In this document: piece after piece, positions 10,188-19,789 of the stretch | Position numbering within the stretch: the first letter of the stretch is position 1 | Layout: every line of letters starts with the position of its first letter | Origin: Brachyspira hampsonii | GTDB taxonomy: Bacteria > Spirochaetota > Brachyspiria > Brachyspirales > Brachyspiraceae | NCBI RefSeq assembly: GCF_001746205.1 | Contig: NZ_MDCO01000001.1 | Location: 257,896 to 321,895, forward strand | Direction: 5' to 3' | Length of the DNA stretch: 64,000 nt | Position numbers and translations under genes: made by a program | The notes under the pieces: generated by a model | Seen by the model: the letters and a program-made list of their open reading frames with translations, nothing else | Databases searched by the model: none | What the model was told of the DNA's origin: nothing

Positions 10188-11009
10188 TTAAACTATAGTA
10201 ATTAAATTTGAATAATCATTTTTATATCCCATTTGATCGAGCATTACAGAAATCTCACCTCTATGATGAGTGTCATGATTTAATTCATGCATTATCAAAT
10301 GATATCTAGGTTTTTTTATTACCGCATTTGGAACTATTACTTTTTCTGATATATTAAAATCTTCTATACTATTAATAATAGCTATTATAACATCATCTAA
10401 TTTTGTTCTTATATCTATTAAACTTTTTAAATCTTCATTTATACTTATATTGAAAGTAAAATCTTCATTTAGATAATTTAATATATTTTCATTTTCTATT
10501 TTCTTCTTGCTTGAATATTTTCTGTATTCTTTAAAGAAATACATATCGCATTGAATAATATGCATAAATGTTCCATGTATGGATTTAAAATATGCATTGT
10601 TTTCTTTTTTTAAGTCTTCATCTTTAACTGTTTGTAAAATTTCAATGAGTTTTTTATTTGCATTTTTATTGTATAAAGCCATCATATTCATAATTTTTTT
10701 TGCTGTTTTATCTATAGGCTTTTTATTTGAATTATCTTCTATTTTTGTATTTTTTTTATTTTCATCTTTGGAAGCATTTGCCTTTTTAGCACTTAACAGA
10801 TTATATTTCATTTCCTTAACTTTCTCTGTAATATTTTTCTTTTCTTCCTGAAGTTTTTTTAACTGATTTGTTTTTAATTCTTTAACATTTTTCTTTAAGT
10901 CTTTAGTTATAGATGATTTTATTTTTTCAATATCTTTTATTTTTTTGTCTAGTTTTTTTGATTCTTTTTCTATTTTTTTTGCAATTTCACTGATATTGTT
11001 TTCAATCAT
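10188..11009 (-). CDS. DinB-family protein with N-terminal coiled coil
   Basis: 273 aa. Residues 1 to about 100 are Lys/Glu-rich and predicted coiled coil. Residues about 105-273 form a DinB-type four-helix bundle, with a metal-binding His near GTFMHIIQCD and the diagnostic C-terminal HELNHDTHHRGEI. DinB-fold proteins include thiol transferases and damage-inducible proteins; the reaction here is unknown. The long charged N-terminal extension is unusual for the family and may mediate oligomerisation. Convergent with ddl. Confidence 0.75.
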   Translation of the reverse strand: MIENNISEIAKKIEKESKKLDKKIKDIEKIKSSITKDLKKNVKELKTNQLKKLQEEKKNITEKVKEMKYNLLSAKKANASKDENKKNTKIEDNSNKKPIDKTAKKIMNMMALYNKNANKKLIEILQTVKDEDLKKENNAYFKSIHGTFMHIIQCDMYFFKEYRKYSSKKKIENENILNYLNEDFTFNISINEDLKSLIDIRTKLDDVIIAIINSIEDFNISEKVIVPNAVIKKPRYHLIMHELNHDTHHRGEISVMLDQMGYKNDYSNLITIV

Positions 11010-11091
11010 AATGATAAATCCTAAAATAATATTTTTTGTATTATATTATATTAATTTTATAATTCAATATTTAATATTATTTTTTAATAAA

Positions 11092-11130
11092 TAAAAAAAG
11101 ATGCCGTAAAATAAACAGCATCTCTTTTTA
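11092..11130 (-). terminator. Terminator downstream of the lipoprotein at 11148
   Basis: Stem pairing GATGC (11100-11104) with GCATC (11118-11122), extended by an A tract and a T tract, 18 nt past the stop codon on the minus strand. Confidence 0.65.
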
Positions 11131-11147
11131 TTTATAAGAACAAATAA

Positions 11148-11942
11148 TTATTGTATGTCTTTGTAAGGTGAAGTACCTGTATATCTAGGCTTGTAATCAC
11201 TATTTCCTTGAGCATCAATATAGAACTGCTCTAAAGTAACAGTACCGTCATCATTAACTTTCCCTATAGGGTCATACTGCCAGAATTTATGAGCTTCAAA
11301 TGTAACTTTTTGATCTGTAGTTTGAGGTTTTCCTGTTTCTCCTAACTCAGCAGATATCCAGCCGTCAGGTGCCCAAGAAATACCAAAAACACTTCTCCAT
11401 TTTTCAGGTACAGCATAAGGGAATATTAAGCCTGTTTTTGTATCAACAGCTATCAAAAAATTATCCAATTCTGGAGGTAATAATACTGTTCCTGTATATC
11501 TGTAGAAGTAGAATTGTTTTTCTATTTCATTTTCAACAGCAGTTTTAAATGGATTAATTCCTCTGTATACATATACTTGCAAACCTGTTATAGGTAATGG
11601 ACTACTAGGAGTATCTCCTGGCATTTGATTTCCACTTTCTCCATCTGGGGCATTGTAAATATAGCAAGTATTAGTACCATCATGGTTAGCTGTCCATTGT
11701 CTAGGACCTGTAGCAGCTGTTCCGTCATCTTTAAAGAATGTAAAATGAGGAACTGTTTTATTGTCTGTTTCAAATTTTAAAAACATTTCATCAAAATTTA
11801 TAGATGTTGTTGGAATCTCTGGGGTAGTTCCTCCTCCGCCATTTTCTCCGTTATCGGTATTATTATTAGGGTTATTGGGATTCTTATTTGCACAAGATAT
11901 AATAATAATAGCTAAAATCAAAATGGATATTTTTTTAATCAT
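11148..11942 (-). CDS. Lipoprotein of a Brachyspira-type paralogous family
   Basis: 264 aa. N-terminal signal with lipobox IIISC (Cys about residue 17), then a low-complexity Asn/Pro/Gly linker (NPNNPNNN...GGGG) and a mature domain. The mature part aligns by eye with the protein at 12675-13535: TVPHFTFF versus TVPVYSFF, LDNFLIAVDT versus LDNYLIAIDT, YDPIGK versus YDPIGF, and KPRYTG versus VPRYTG. The function is unknown; it is presumably membrane-anchored and surface or periplasmic. It is divergent from the lipoprotein pair at 12194 and 12675. Confidence 0.75.
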   Translation of the reverse strand: MIKKISILILAIIIISCANKNPNNPNNNTDNGENGGGGTTPEIPTTSINFDEMFLKFETDNKTVPHFTFFKDDGTAATGPRQWTANHDGTNTCYIYNAPDGESGNQMPGDTPSSPLPITGLQVYVYRGINPFKTAVENEIEKQFYFYRYTGTVLLPPELDNFLIAVDTKTGLIFPYAVPEKWRSVFGISWAPDGWISAELGETGKPQTTDQKVTFEAHKFWQYDPIGKVNDDGTVTLEQFYIDAQGNSDYKPRYTGTSPYKDIQ

Positions 11943-12193
11943 AATTTTTCTCCCTACATTTTTGAAAAATTGTAGTTTATTATTGAAATTATCACAATAT
12001 CATATTTCTATAATGTATAGTTTTAAATAATATTTTTTAGTTTACATATTACATTATAATACATTTTATACATATTTTGATTTTATAAAAATAAATTGAA
12101 GACATTTTTAGAAAAATGTATATTTTTTATATTGAATTTTTATAAATTTATTTTAATATCTCTTATATAAAAATTATATTTCGGAGTTTAAAA

Positions 12194-12661
12194 ATGAAAA
12201 AAACAGCCATTATATTAAGTTTTGTTTTATCATCATTTATCATATTGTCATGTGCTAAAGATAACCCAAACAACCCAAGCAATAATAATAATAATAATAT
12301 ATCTCTTTCAGAGAGAGCAGGTACTTACAACGGAACTATTTCTTCTATGGGAATGAATCTTGTTATGACACTTGATAATACAGGAACTATAACATCATTG
12401 ATGGTTAATGGAAATGATAGTTTAGATCCAGCCAATCCTATAAAATTTGACCCTAATTCAAAAGAAACAGTTTTCGGTCCATTTACTGCAACTGTTAAGA
12501 TGAATGTTAACAGTCAAGTAATATCTCAAAGTGCAAAAATAAAAGTAACATTTAAATCAGGAACAGATAAAACACAAGGAGCTACAGTTGATATTGATAT
12601 GTCGACTGGAAATGCCTTTAATCCAACAATGAATGCTGATTTACAATATCAAGCTAGTTAA
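12194..12661 (+). CDS. Small lipoprotein with ERAGxY motif
   Basis: 155 aa. Lipobox FIILSC, then an Asn-rich linker and a beta-rich domain beginning LSERAGTYNGTI. The same LxERAGxY opening occurs in the lipoprotein at 15956-16657, so the two share a domain. The Asn-rich linker is very similar to that of the divergent lipoprotein at 11148. It is 13 bp upstream of the next lipoprotein and so probably co-transcribed. ATTTCGGAG precedes the start. Function unknown. Confidence 0.72.
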   Translation: MKKTAIILSFVLSSFIILSCAKDNPNNPSNNNNNNISLSERAGTYNGTISSMGMNLVMTLDNTGTITSLMVNGNDSLDPANPIKFDPNSKETVFGPFTATVKMNVNSQVISQSAKIKVTFKSGTDKTQGATVDIDMSTGNAFNPTMNADLQYQAS

Positions 12662-12674
12662 TTTTATTTAAAAT

Positions 12675-13535
12675 ATGAAGAACATACTATATCTGGCAAT
12701 AATTATAAGTTTTTTATGTTCATGTACGAATCCATTTAATTCGAGAGAAAGATATTATTATAATTCTAATAAAAAACAAAATTATCCGGATATAGATATG
12801 CCTTTATATGATGCCAATGATGCATCGGATCCTTTTAACAGCAAAGAGGATTGGAATAGAATAGATTATAAATTTAACGGAAATGAATTATATAACTATT
12901 TTATGAAAATAAGTTTTAAGGTTACAACTGTTCCTGTATATTCTTTCTTTTTGCCTAATGACGGAAGAGAATGGAAAAAAGATTCTTCAAGCTATTATGA
13001 TGAATATACTTTTGATGCTAGCGATGATGGCAACACTACAGCAACTCCTATAATTACAAATCTAATAAAAATATCTCCTATGACAGTATATCGTTACGGT
13101 AAAAATCCGTTAGTAAGTTCTAGCGGAGTTTATAATTCTTCTGAAAGAATAAAACGGTTTTTCTTTATAAGATTAGTAGGCATAGCAGGCGTTAAGTTAG
13201 ATAATTATTTGATAGCTATAGATACATACAGTAAATATATATTTGCTTATGCTAAAATTACAAAGTATTCTGATATATTGGGACAGCTTCTTCCTACTGA
13301 ATTTAAGGCTATAGAACATTATCATTTAGGGTATAAATTCTATGAATATGATCCTATAGGATTTATTGATGCAAATAAAAATATTATTCTATATCAAGTA
13401 TATGAAGATGATATGACAGCTAATTCTTCAAAATATGTACCTAGATATACAGGTATAGGCGGAAAAGCAGCCGAGCAGATAGATAAAACTACAACAGGGC
13501 ATTCTCCTTATGCTAGAGAGGCAGCCAAACAATAA
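12675..13535 (+). CDS. Lipoprotein paralogous to the one at 11148
   Basis: 286 aa. Signal with lipobox FLCSC at about residues 13-17. The mature domain shares a chain of motifs with the divergent lipoprotein at 11148-11942 (VPVYSFF, LDNYLIAIDTYSKYIFAYA, FYEYDPIGF, VPRYTG, HSPYA), so the pair arose by duplication and inversion or divergent placement. The stop abuts the stop of recX with no gap, so the two convergent transcripts probably overlap. Function unknown. Confidence 0.72.
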   Translation: MKNILYLAIIISFLCSCTNPFNSRERYYYNSNKKQNYPDIDMPLYDANDASDPFNSKEDWNRIDYKFNGNELYNYFMKISFKVTTVPVYSFFLPNDGREWKKDSSSYYDEYTFDASDDGNTTATPIITNLIKISPMTVYRYGKNPLVSSSGVYNSSERIKRFFFIRLVGIAGVKLDNYLIAIDTYSKYIFAYAKITKYSDILGQLLPTEFKAIEHYHLGYKFYEYDPIGFIDANKNIILYQVYEDDMTANSSKYVPRYTGIGGKAAEQIDKTTTGHSPYAREAAKQ

Positions 13536-14159
13536 TTAATCTTCATAATTCTTTTTTTTGTCTATATACTTTTTTAACAAAGTTTTTATTCTATCGTATT
13601 TAAAACCTTTACGCATTAATGTCTTTATAATATAATCTTCTTTTCTTTCTTTATTTTCATACAGTTTATAATATTTTCTTATAGCATCTTTTAAGGCTTT
13701 ATCATCTATTCTATCGCTTATAGAGTTTTGTGCTTTTTCTATTAAACTTGGCTTTACTTTATTTTTCTTTAAATAATCTATTATATGCCTTTTGCTTTTT
13801 CCTTTAAGTTTTAGGCTATTAATTGCTATTTTTACGAATCTTTTATCATCTATAAGATCATATTCTTTGCAGTAGTTTACAGCATGTTTAATAAATCTTT
13901 TTTTATGTCCTTTTTTTGTAAGTTTTTCTCTAAGCATACCCTCGCTTATAAATCCGCGTTTAAGTATTGATACAGCAGATTTTCTTGCGGCAGATTCAAA
14001 AGCCCTGAACCTTATATGCGGTATTTCATCATATTCAAGCTCCATTCCCTCATATAAATCAAGTTCATAGAGTCCGTTTTTTGGTATAGTAAATACATCT
14101 CCGCCTGATACTTTGATATATATCTTATCGCCTTTTAATTTCATTTTCAAAATAACCAT
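13536..14159 (-). CDS. recX: RecX-type regulator of RecA
   Basis: 207 aa. Contains the RecX tandem three-helix repeats: AARKSAVSILKRGFISEGMLREKL, then YCKEYDLIDDKRFVKIAINSLKLKGKSKRHIIDYL, and a third repeat ending YIIKTLMRKGFKYDRIKTLL. The N-terminal ~45 residues (GDKIYIKVSGGDVFTIP) form a short extra beta domain. RecX binds RecA filaments and dampens recombinase activity. No recA gene is in view. An alternative start six codons in (MKLKGDK) is equally possible, as neither has a clear Shine-Dalgarno. Confidence 0.82.
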   Translation of the reverse strand: MVILKMKLKGDKIYIKVSGGDVFTIPKNGLYELDLYEGMELEYDEIPHIRFRAFESAARKSAVSILKRGFISEGMLREKLTKKGHKKRFIKHAVNYCKEYDLIDDKRFVKIAINSLKLKGKSKRHIIDYLKKNKVKPSLIEKAQNSISDRIDDKALKDAIRKYYKLYENKERKEDYIIKTLMRKGFKYDRIKTLLKKYIDKKKNYED

Positions 14160-14222
14160 AATAAAAACAGTATAATAAATATAAATAGTTTTTCAAGTAT
14201 AATTTAAAATTTTATTTCTTAT

Positions 14223-14741
14223 TTATTTTTTATAAGATAAAATAAAATCTATATCTTCAGAGCTTAATATATTTTTAGGTATTATTATCGCAGACATTTC
14301 ATCTGTATAGAGAAATATGCATTTGTTTGCAGAATCTATTTTTTTTATTTCATCTTTATTAAATTGACTTGTTCCTCTGTCCTCTTTAAAAATTACTTTA
14401 TCATCATATATAGTTAATTCTTTATCTCCGAAAACCTTATCCAATTTACCGCTTCTTGCATACTCTTTCACTTTTTTCACTATCTTTTTTTCAAGACGCT
14501 TTTTATATGTAAATATTTGAAGTATAGAAAAAGCAGATACTAGTAAAGCTATTATCACTATTAAAAATGCATTATTTCTAAAGTATATTGCCATAGATGC
14601 AAATACAATAATATAAAGTGCTATGAGTATAATAATAGTTTTTTTTATTGATGATGTAATATTTGAATTTGATTTTAAATAATGAAGCTGAAAATCTATA
14701 AAATCGTCTTCAGTTAATCTATATTTATATTCTTTTTTCAT
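14223..14741 (-). CDS. YcxB-like membrane protein
   Basis: 172 aa. Two membrane helices near residues 33-52 and 57-75 follow a short cytoplasmic part opening YRLTEDDFIDFQLHYLKSN. The C-terminal domain (DKVIFKEDRGTSQFNKDEIKKID...FLYTDEMSAIIIPKNIL) matches the YcxB-like C-terminal domain. The protein is common and uncharacterised in low-GC bacteria. It is possibly co-transcribed with recX, 64 bp downstream. Confidence 0.7.
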   Translation of the reverse strand: MKKEYKYRLTEDDFIDFQLHYLKSNSNITSSIKKTIIILIALYIIVFASMAIYFRNNAFLIVIIALLVSAFSILQIFTYKKRLEKKIVKKVKEYARSGKLDKVFGDKELTIYDDKVIFKEDRGTSQFNKDEIKKIDSANKCIFLYTDEMSAIIIPKNILSSEDIDFILSYKK

Positions 14742-14821
14742 TATTTTTATATACCTTTTACAAATATTTAACTTTTATTAGTATAGTATAACTGAATATT
14801 TTTTCAAGTATTTGATTTTTT

Positions 14822-15931
14822 CTATTTCCAATTTTTATTTGCAAGTTTATCAAGGTTTATTTTTTTATATTTTTCTCTTAATGTGATTGAAGGTATCCAC
14901 CAAGCTATATCAAAAACTTTTTTCTTAATTGATTCAATCTTTTCTAAATAAATATTATAATCATCATAAGTCTTCATTATATATACACTGTAGGCATAAA
15001 AGGCATGTTTATCTCGGTCTATTTCAACATCTAATTTTTTCATTGTTTCATGGCATTTTTTGTAGAATTCACTTTTATTTTCAGCTTTATAATTATTAAA
15101 TATAAATAAAAATGAATAGAAATTATAAAAATTGGATTCTTTTAATAGATTAAATTTTTTTTCTTTATAAAAGTTAAATATATTGCTGAATACAGATAAA
15201 GCATCTGATGCCATTTTTTCATCTTTTTCTATAGAATGAACGGCTGATGATTTTCTTTGAACATAATAATACTCTGCATTATTATTGTAATACATATTCG
15301 GATTATATACTAAATATTTGTAAAAGAATTCACTGTCTTCAGCTACAATATAATTTTGAAATTTTAAATTATTATTAGTAATGAAATATTTTTTAAATAT
15401 TTTATTCACACTTGATACCAATGGATATTCAGGAGTATTTTCTTTTTCTGTTGTGCTTACATCAAAGCTGCTTTTTCCTTCTTTCCAAGTATTTTTAAAC
15501 TTTTTTTTCCATATATGCATTCTATTATGATAATAAGGTTTTATATATCCGCTGTTGTCATTAACTGTATACATATTGTTTGTAAAAACTATGTCGGCAT
15601 CATATTTCTTTGCGGTACTATATAAACTCTCCAAATAATTATTATTTATAAAGTCATCAGAGTCGATAAAAGAAATATATTCTCCATTACTTAAATCAAC
15701 ACCTATATTTCTTGAAAGTCCTACACCAATATTTTTTTCATTGTTTATAAGTTTTATTCTGTTATCTTTTTTTATATATTCTTTTATTATATTTTCTGAA
15801 TTATCAGGAGAGCAGTCATTAATACATATTATTTCTATATCTTTTAAAGTTTGATTTACAATGCTCTCTAAACATTTAGGCAAATATTTTTCTATATTAT
15901 ATATTGGCAAAATTACGGATACTTTAATCAT
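14822..15931 (-). CDS. Glycosyltransferase family 2
   Basis: 369 aa. GT-A fold: VSVILPIYNIEKYLPKCLESIVNQT at the N-terminus, INDCSPDNS, and the metal-binding YISFIDSDDF (DxD-type) near residue 92. The C-terminal ~150 residues are variable and probably choose the acceptor. It would transfer an activated sugar to a surface polysaccharide or lipid acceptor in the cytoplasm. No other glycan genes are adjacent, so the product is unknown. Confidence 0.85.
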   Translation of the reverse strand: MIKVSVILPIYNIEKYLPKCLESIVNQTLKDIEIICINDCSPDNSENIIKEYIKKDNRIKLINNEKNIGVGLSRNIGVDLSNGEYISFIDSDDFINNNYLESLYSTAKKYDADIVFTNNMYTVNDNSGYIKPYYHNRMHIWKKKFKNTWKEGKSSFDVSTTEKENTPEYPLVSSVNKIFKKYFITNNNLKFQNYIVAEDSEFFYKYLVYNPNMYYNNNAEYYYVQRKSSAVHSIEKDEKMASDALSVFSNIFNFYKEKKFNLLKESNFYNFYSFLFIFNNYKAENKSEFYKKCHETMKKLDVEIDRDKHAFYAYSVYIMKTYDDYNIYLEKIESIKKKVFDIAWWIPSITLREKYKKINLDKLANKNWK

Positions 15932-15955
15932 TAATTTATAACCTTATAAAAATTT

Positions 15956-16657
15956 TTATTCCCAAGATATTCTATATTCTTCTTCGCTCTTATTATATTG
16001 AGAGTAATTAGGATCTGTTATATTAAATGTAAGTTTGCAGGCATTATCTGTAAAAACTATATTCAATGAAAAGCTATGCTCCTCATTATTTTCATTAGTA
16101 AATATCTGTGTTTTTGTAAATGTATTTTCTTCAGAATATATATCGCTTATATCTATATAGGCATCAGTAAAATAGCTCCATTCAATTTTGTTTTCTGATA
16201 CGGTTATTTTATGATCTTTATTTTGATTATAATATACTCCTATTCTCTCTCCAACTTTTATATTTGTACTATCTGAGCTTTTTCTAAATAAAACTTTATT
16301 TGTTGAATATTCAATTTGACTATATAAAAAATCTATAAAATAAGTATTTGGAGCAACTCCGTTTATGGTTTCTTTTATATCGAAAGAAAAAGTTTTATTT
16401 GTACTCTCCGGATTTCCAAGTACATAAGTTCCTAGATTATTTGCCTTATCTGCTTTACTTCCTATGAAATTTATGTTTCCTGTTTCAAATATTATAAAAT
16501 TTAATTCTATGTCTTTATCAAAATTACCATTAACAAGATATCTTCCTGCTCTTTCTTTAAGTTTAAGGGCTTCCCTTGTTCCTGTAGGCATATTGCTGCA
16601 TGATAGTAATACTAATGATATTGCAAAAATTAATATAAATTTTTTAGTATATTTCAT
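15956..16657 (-). CDS. Lipoprotein with ERAGxY motif
   Basis: 233 aa. Signal plus lipobox LVLLSC, then MPTGTREALKLKERAGRYLVNG, sharing the LxERAGxY block with the lipoprotein at 12194. The remainder is predicted beta-strand. It is 25 bp upstream of the glycosyltransferase on the same strand, so co-transcription is possible. Function unknown. Confidence 0.7.
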   Translation of the reverse strand: MKYTKKFILIFAISLVLLSCSNMPTGTREALKLKERAGRYLVNGNFDKDIELNFIIFETGNINFIGSKADKANNLGTYVLGNPESTNKTFSFDIKETINGVAPNTYFIDFLYSQIEYSTNKVLFRKSSDSTNIKVGERIGVYYNQNKDHKITVSENKIEWSYFTDAYIDISDIYSEENTFTKTQIFTNENNEEHSFSLNIVFTDNACKLTFNITDPNYSQYNKSEEEYRISWE

Positions 16658-16768
16658 AAATATGTCCGTTTAATTAAAAATTATATAGTAATTATATAGA
16701 AATCATTTTAAAAGTAAAGCAAATAATATAAAGTTATCATAATATTTTTAAGTTATGTATATAAATTT

Positions 16769-16808
16769 TTTACTATTTATGTTATAATTTATTTATATAA
16801 ATAGTAAA
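16769..16808 (+). promoter_or_regulatory. Inverted repeat bracketing the ctp -10 box
   Basis: A perfect 12-bp inverted repeat (TTTACTATTTAT at 16769-16780, ATAAATAGTAAA at 16797-16808) has a TATAAT at 16783-16788 between its arms, about 56 bp before the protease gene. This is the geometry of an operator overlapping a promoter. It could also fold as an RNA hairpin if transcription starts further upstream. The regulator is unknown. Confidence 0.45.
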
Positions 16809-16863
16809 ATTTTTGAATATATATATATTTTTATAATATATTTTTAATGTAAGGATTTTAGAC

Positions 16864-18333
16864 ATGATGAAAAACAAAGAAAGACTTTTATGGATATTTC
16901 TTTTAATTTTTGTAGTAGCAATTTCTTTTTTCAATTTTAAAAGTCCTTCGCTTGCAATAGCACAGCAGGGAAATGCTCAGTCTGATAATGATTTTTATTA
17001 TTACAGCAGATTGTTCCAAAAAGTATTTGCCACATTACAGCAGAATTTCGTTGATACTAATAATGTAACAACAAAAAAACTTATGTATGGTGCGATAAAA
17101 GGAATGCTTGAAGCAACTGATGACCCATTTACATTTCTTCTTGATGAGGAATTAAATACAGCATTAAATACAGAAATGTCAGGAAAATACGGCGGAGTAG
17201 GGCTTTCTATTTCAAAGAATGCTGATAAAGGCTTAATGGTAGTTTCTCCTATAGAAGACGGTCCCGGTGAGAAAGCTGGTATATTATCAGGCGATATCAT
17301 AACAGAGATAGACGGTAAAAGCACTAAAGATATGTCAGTTGATAATGCGGCAAATATAATGCGCGGTAAAGAGGGTACTAAAGTTACTCTTACAATAGTG
17401 AGAGATGGTGTTGCTGAACCTATTAAATATCCTCTTACAAGAGCAATCATAGAAATAAAAAGCGTTAAATATAAAATGGTTGATGATTCTATAGGTTATA
17501 TAAGAATAACTACTTTCGGTGATGATACAGCAAAAGATTTAGAAAATGCTTTGATAGATCTTAAAAAACAAGGTATGAAAAAACTTATACTTGATTTAAG
17601 AAATAATCCGGGCGGAAGACTTGATACTGCAATAAATATAGTAGAAGAGTTCCTAACTGAAGGAAAAATAGTTTATACAAGAGGAAGAAGCAGAAATGAA
17701 AATCAGGATTATTATGCTTCTAAGAAAGGCGATGAATGGCTTGAAGGCGATACATTAGTTTTAGTAAATCAGTACAGTGCTTCTGCTTCTGAAATACTTT
17801 CCGGTGCTTTGCAAGACAGCGGAAGAGCTAAACTTTTGGGTGAAACTACATTCGGAAAATTTAGTGTTCAGTATGTACTCCCATTAGATGCTAGAGATAA
17901 TACTTCTTTCAAATTTACTGTAGCACATTATTATACTCCAAATGGAAGAAGACTTCATGGTAAAGGCTTAACTCCTGACTTTGTTGTAGTAGAACCTAAA
18001 CTTTCAAGTACAGATATAACAGCTTTAACAGAGCTTAGAAAAGGCGGACAGATTTCTGCTTATGCTAAAAAATATCCTAATGAAAGTTCTGATGCTGATG
18101 CTTTGCCTGCTTTCAAAGAAGAGCTTAGAAAACAAAATATAATGCCTAGTGATTATTTGCTTGAGCGTTTAATATATAATGAAAGAAATTTAGATAATTA
18201 TAAAGAGATATATGATCTTCGTTATGATAAACAGTTAAAGGCTGCTATTGAATATTTACAAACAGGTAAAGAGCCGCCTCAGGATAAAGAAGAGCCTAGA
18301 GAAAATTGGTCAAATGAAAAAGAAGAAAATTAA
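16864..18333 (+). CDS. C-terminal processing protease (S41 family, Ctp)
   Basis: 489 aa. N-terminal membrane or signal segment (residues about 8-30), then a PDZ domain (about 95-175, KYGGVGLSISK...GDIITEIDGKS) and the S41 catalytic core. The catalytic Ser is in QYSASASEILSGAL and the Lys about 25 residues later in GETTFGKFSVQ, giving the Ser-Lys dyad. It acts in the periplasm on C-termini of exported proteins. The C-terminal 60 residues are charged and variable. TAAGGA precedes the ATG pair at 16864/16867. It is followed by a strong terminator. Confidence 0.9.
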   Translation: MMKNKERLLWIFLLIFVVAISFFNFKSPSLAIAQQGNAQSDNDFYYYSRLFQKVFATLQQNFVDTNNVTTKKLMYGAIKGMLEATDDPFTFLLDEELNTALNTEMSGKYGGVGLSISKNADKGLMVVSPIEDGPGEKAGILSGDIITEIDGKSTKDMSVDNAANIMRGKEGTKVTLTIVRDGVAEPIKYPLTRAIIEIKSVKYKMVDDSIGYIRITTFGDDTAKDLENALIDLKKQGMKKLILDLRNNPGGRLDTAINIVEEFLTEGKIVYTRGRSRNENQDYYASKKGDEWLEGDTLVLVNQYSASASEILSGALQDSGRAKLLGETTFGKFSVQYVLPLDARDNTSFKFTVAHYYTPNGRRLHGKGLTPDFVVVEPKLSSTDITALTELRKGGQISAYAKKYPNESSDADALPAFKEELRKQNIMPSDYLLERLIYNERNLDNYKEIYDLRYDKQLKAAIEYLQTGKEPPQDKEEPRENWSNEKEEN

Positions 18334-18356
18334 TAAGTTTTAATTTCTTTAAATAT

Positions 18357-18393
18357 AAAGGCGATAGTATTTTTAATACTATCGCCTTTTTTA
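18357..18393 (+). terminator. Rho-independent terminator of ctp
   Basis: Perfect 15-bp stem (18357-18371 with 18375-18389), 3-nt TTT loop, T run after it. Confidence 0.92.
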
Positions 18394-18625
18394 ATTGCAT
18401 AAATATATTTGATAAAATCATATACCATATATATCTATATTGACTTTTTTGTTTTAATAGTTTATCTTATAAAAGAGGTTTATATTATTTTTTTGAAAAG
18501 TTGTATTATTTTATTAATACCAAATTCAGCAAATATCATCAATATAAAATAATTTAAATCTTAAAATTAATTTATCATTTAGCTAATAACAATTTTTATT
18601 AGTAATAATAAGCGAGTAAGTTAAA

Positions 18626-19660
18626 ATGTTAAAAAAATATATTTTGTTAATGATTATAGGATTAGTTTTTATGGTGAATAATTCTTATGGTATCTCTCAA
18701 GATGAAAACATTTTTCTGAATGCATGCCGTTATGGGCAAGTTTATAGAATTAAAGAATTAATTGATAAAGTTAATATCAATGTTCAAGATGAAGAAGAAG
18801 GATATACTCCTTTAATGAATGCTATAAGAGGAAGAAAAATAGAGGCTGTTAAAATTTTATTAGAGCATAATGCTGATGTTACTAAAATAAAAGATAATAG
18901 CGGAAGAAATGCATTTTTCTGGGCGGCTGCTTTAGATGAACTTGAAATGCTGAAACTATTTGAAAAATATAATCCAGATTTTAATACTGTAGATAATAAC
19001 GGTTCTACTGCTTTATTTTATGCTAGTAAAATAGAAACTATGTATTATCTAATAAAAAACGGTATTGATGTTAATAAAAAAGATATAACTGGAAGAACTG
19101 CTTTAATACAATATTCGTTAGCATACCAAAGTCAAAATATTGTAAAGTTTTTAATTGAAAACGGAGCAGATATTAATGCTCAGGATAATGAAGGAATAAC
19201 AACATTAATGTTTGCTGTTAAGGATTATAATATTGAAATAGTAAATATGTGTTTATCAGCAAATGCCAATCTTCATATAAAAGACAAAGAAGGAAAAACT
19301 GCTTTATTCTATACATTATTATATTTTCATGCAATAGATTATGGTAAAAATATGACATATAATATGTTTGGAAAAATTAACACTGAGATAACTGAATTGA
19401 TAACAGGAAATAGAAAAGAAGAACAAGAAGAAGCAACTAAAAATGTTATTAAATTTGTAAAGCTATTAATAGATAATGGAGCAGATATCAATTCACAGGA
19501 TAACAAAGGAAACACTTTATTAATGTATGCTATAACCTTTAAATATAAACCTCTTGTAGATGAGATATTAAAATTAAATCCTGATGTGAATATAAAAAAT
19601 AAAGAAGGTAAAACAGCTAATGATATAGCGAGTATGTACGGTTATAAAATAATAAAATAG
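18626..19660 (+). CDS. Secreted ankyrin-repeat protein
   Basis: 344 aa. Signal peptide at residues 1 to about 23 (LLMIIGLVFMVNNSYG). At least seven ankyrin repeats follow, recognisable by GYTPLMNAIRG, GRNAFFWAA, GSTALFYAS, GRTALIQYS, GITTLMFAV, GKTALFYTL and GNTLLMYAI. An insertion of about 40 residues (HAIDYGKNMTYN...KEEQEEATKNV) splits the array. Ankyrin arrays are binding scaffolds; the partner is unknown and the predicted location is periplasmic or exported. The upstream segment 18585-18617 shares its CAATTTTTATTAG-type sequence with the hairpin repeat at 31705. Confidence 0.82.
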   Translation: MLKKYILLMIIGLVFMVNNSYGISQDENIFLNACRYGQVYRIKELIDKVNINVQDEEEGYTPLMNAIRGRKIEAVKILLEHNADVTKIKDNSGRNAFFWAAALDELEMLKLFEKYNPDFNTVDNNGSTALFYASKIETMYYLIKNGIDVNKKDITGRTALIQYSLAYQSQNIVKFLIENGADINAQDNEGITTLMFAVKDYNIEIVNMCLSANANLHIKDKEGKTALFYTLLYFHAIDYGKNMTYNMFGKINTEITELITGNRKEEQEEATKNVIKFVKLLIDNGADINSQDNKGNTLLMYAITFKYKPLVDEILKLNPDVNIKNKEGKTANDIASMYGYKIIK

Positions 19661-19734
19661 TAAATGTTTTATAAATTTGTAATATTTATGTTTTAATTTA
19701 AACATAAGGATAATAAAAATTATATAGAACTAAT

Positions 19735-19770
19735 AAAAAACTTGTGAGTGTAGTAAAAAATAAGTTTTTT
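19735..19770 (+). repeat. Scar resembling the 3' end of the Rpn gene
   Basis: The sequence AAAACTTGTGAGTGT..., then an A-rich spacer and AAGTTTTTTATAT, closely matches 23063-23100, which is the last codons, stop and terminator of the Rpn gene. No upstream coding remnant is visible. This looks like a leftover or template of a gene-plus-flank duplication. Confidence 0.4.
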
Positions 19771-19789
19771 ATATATAATAAAAAATGTA

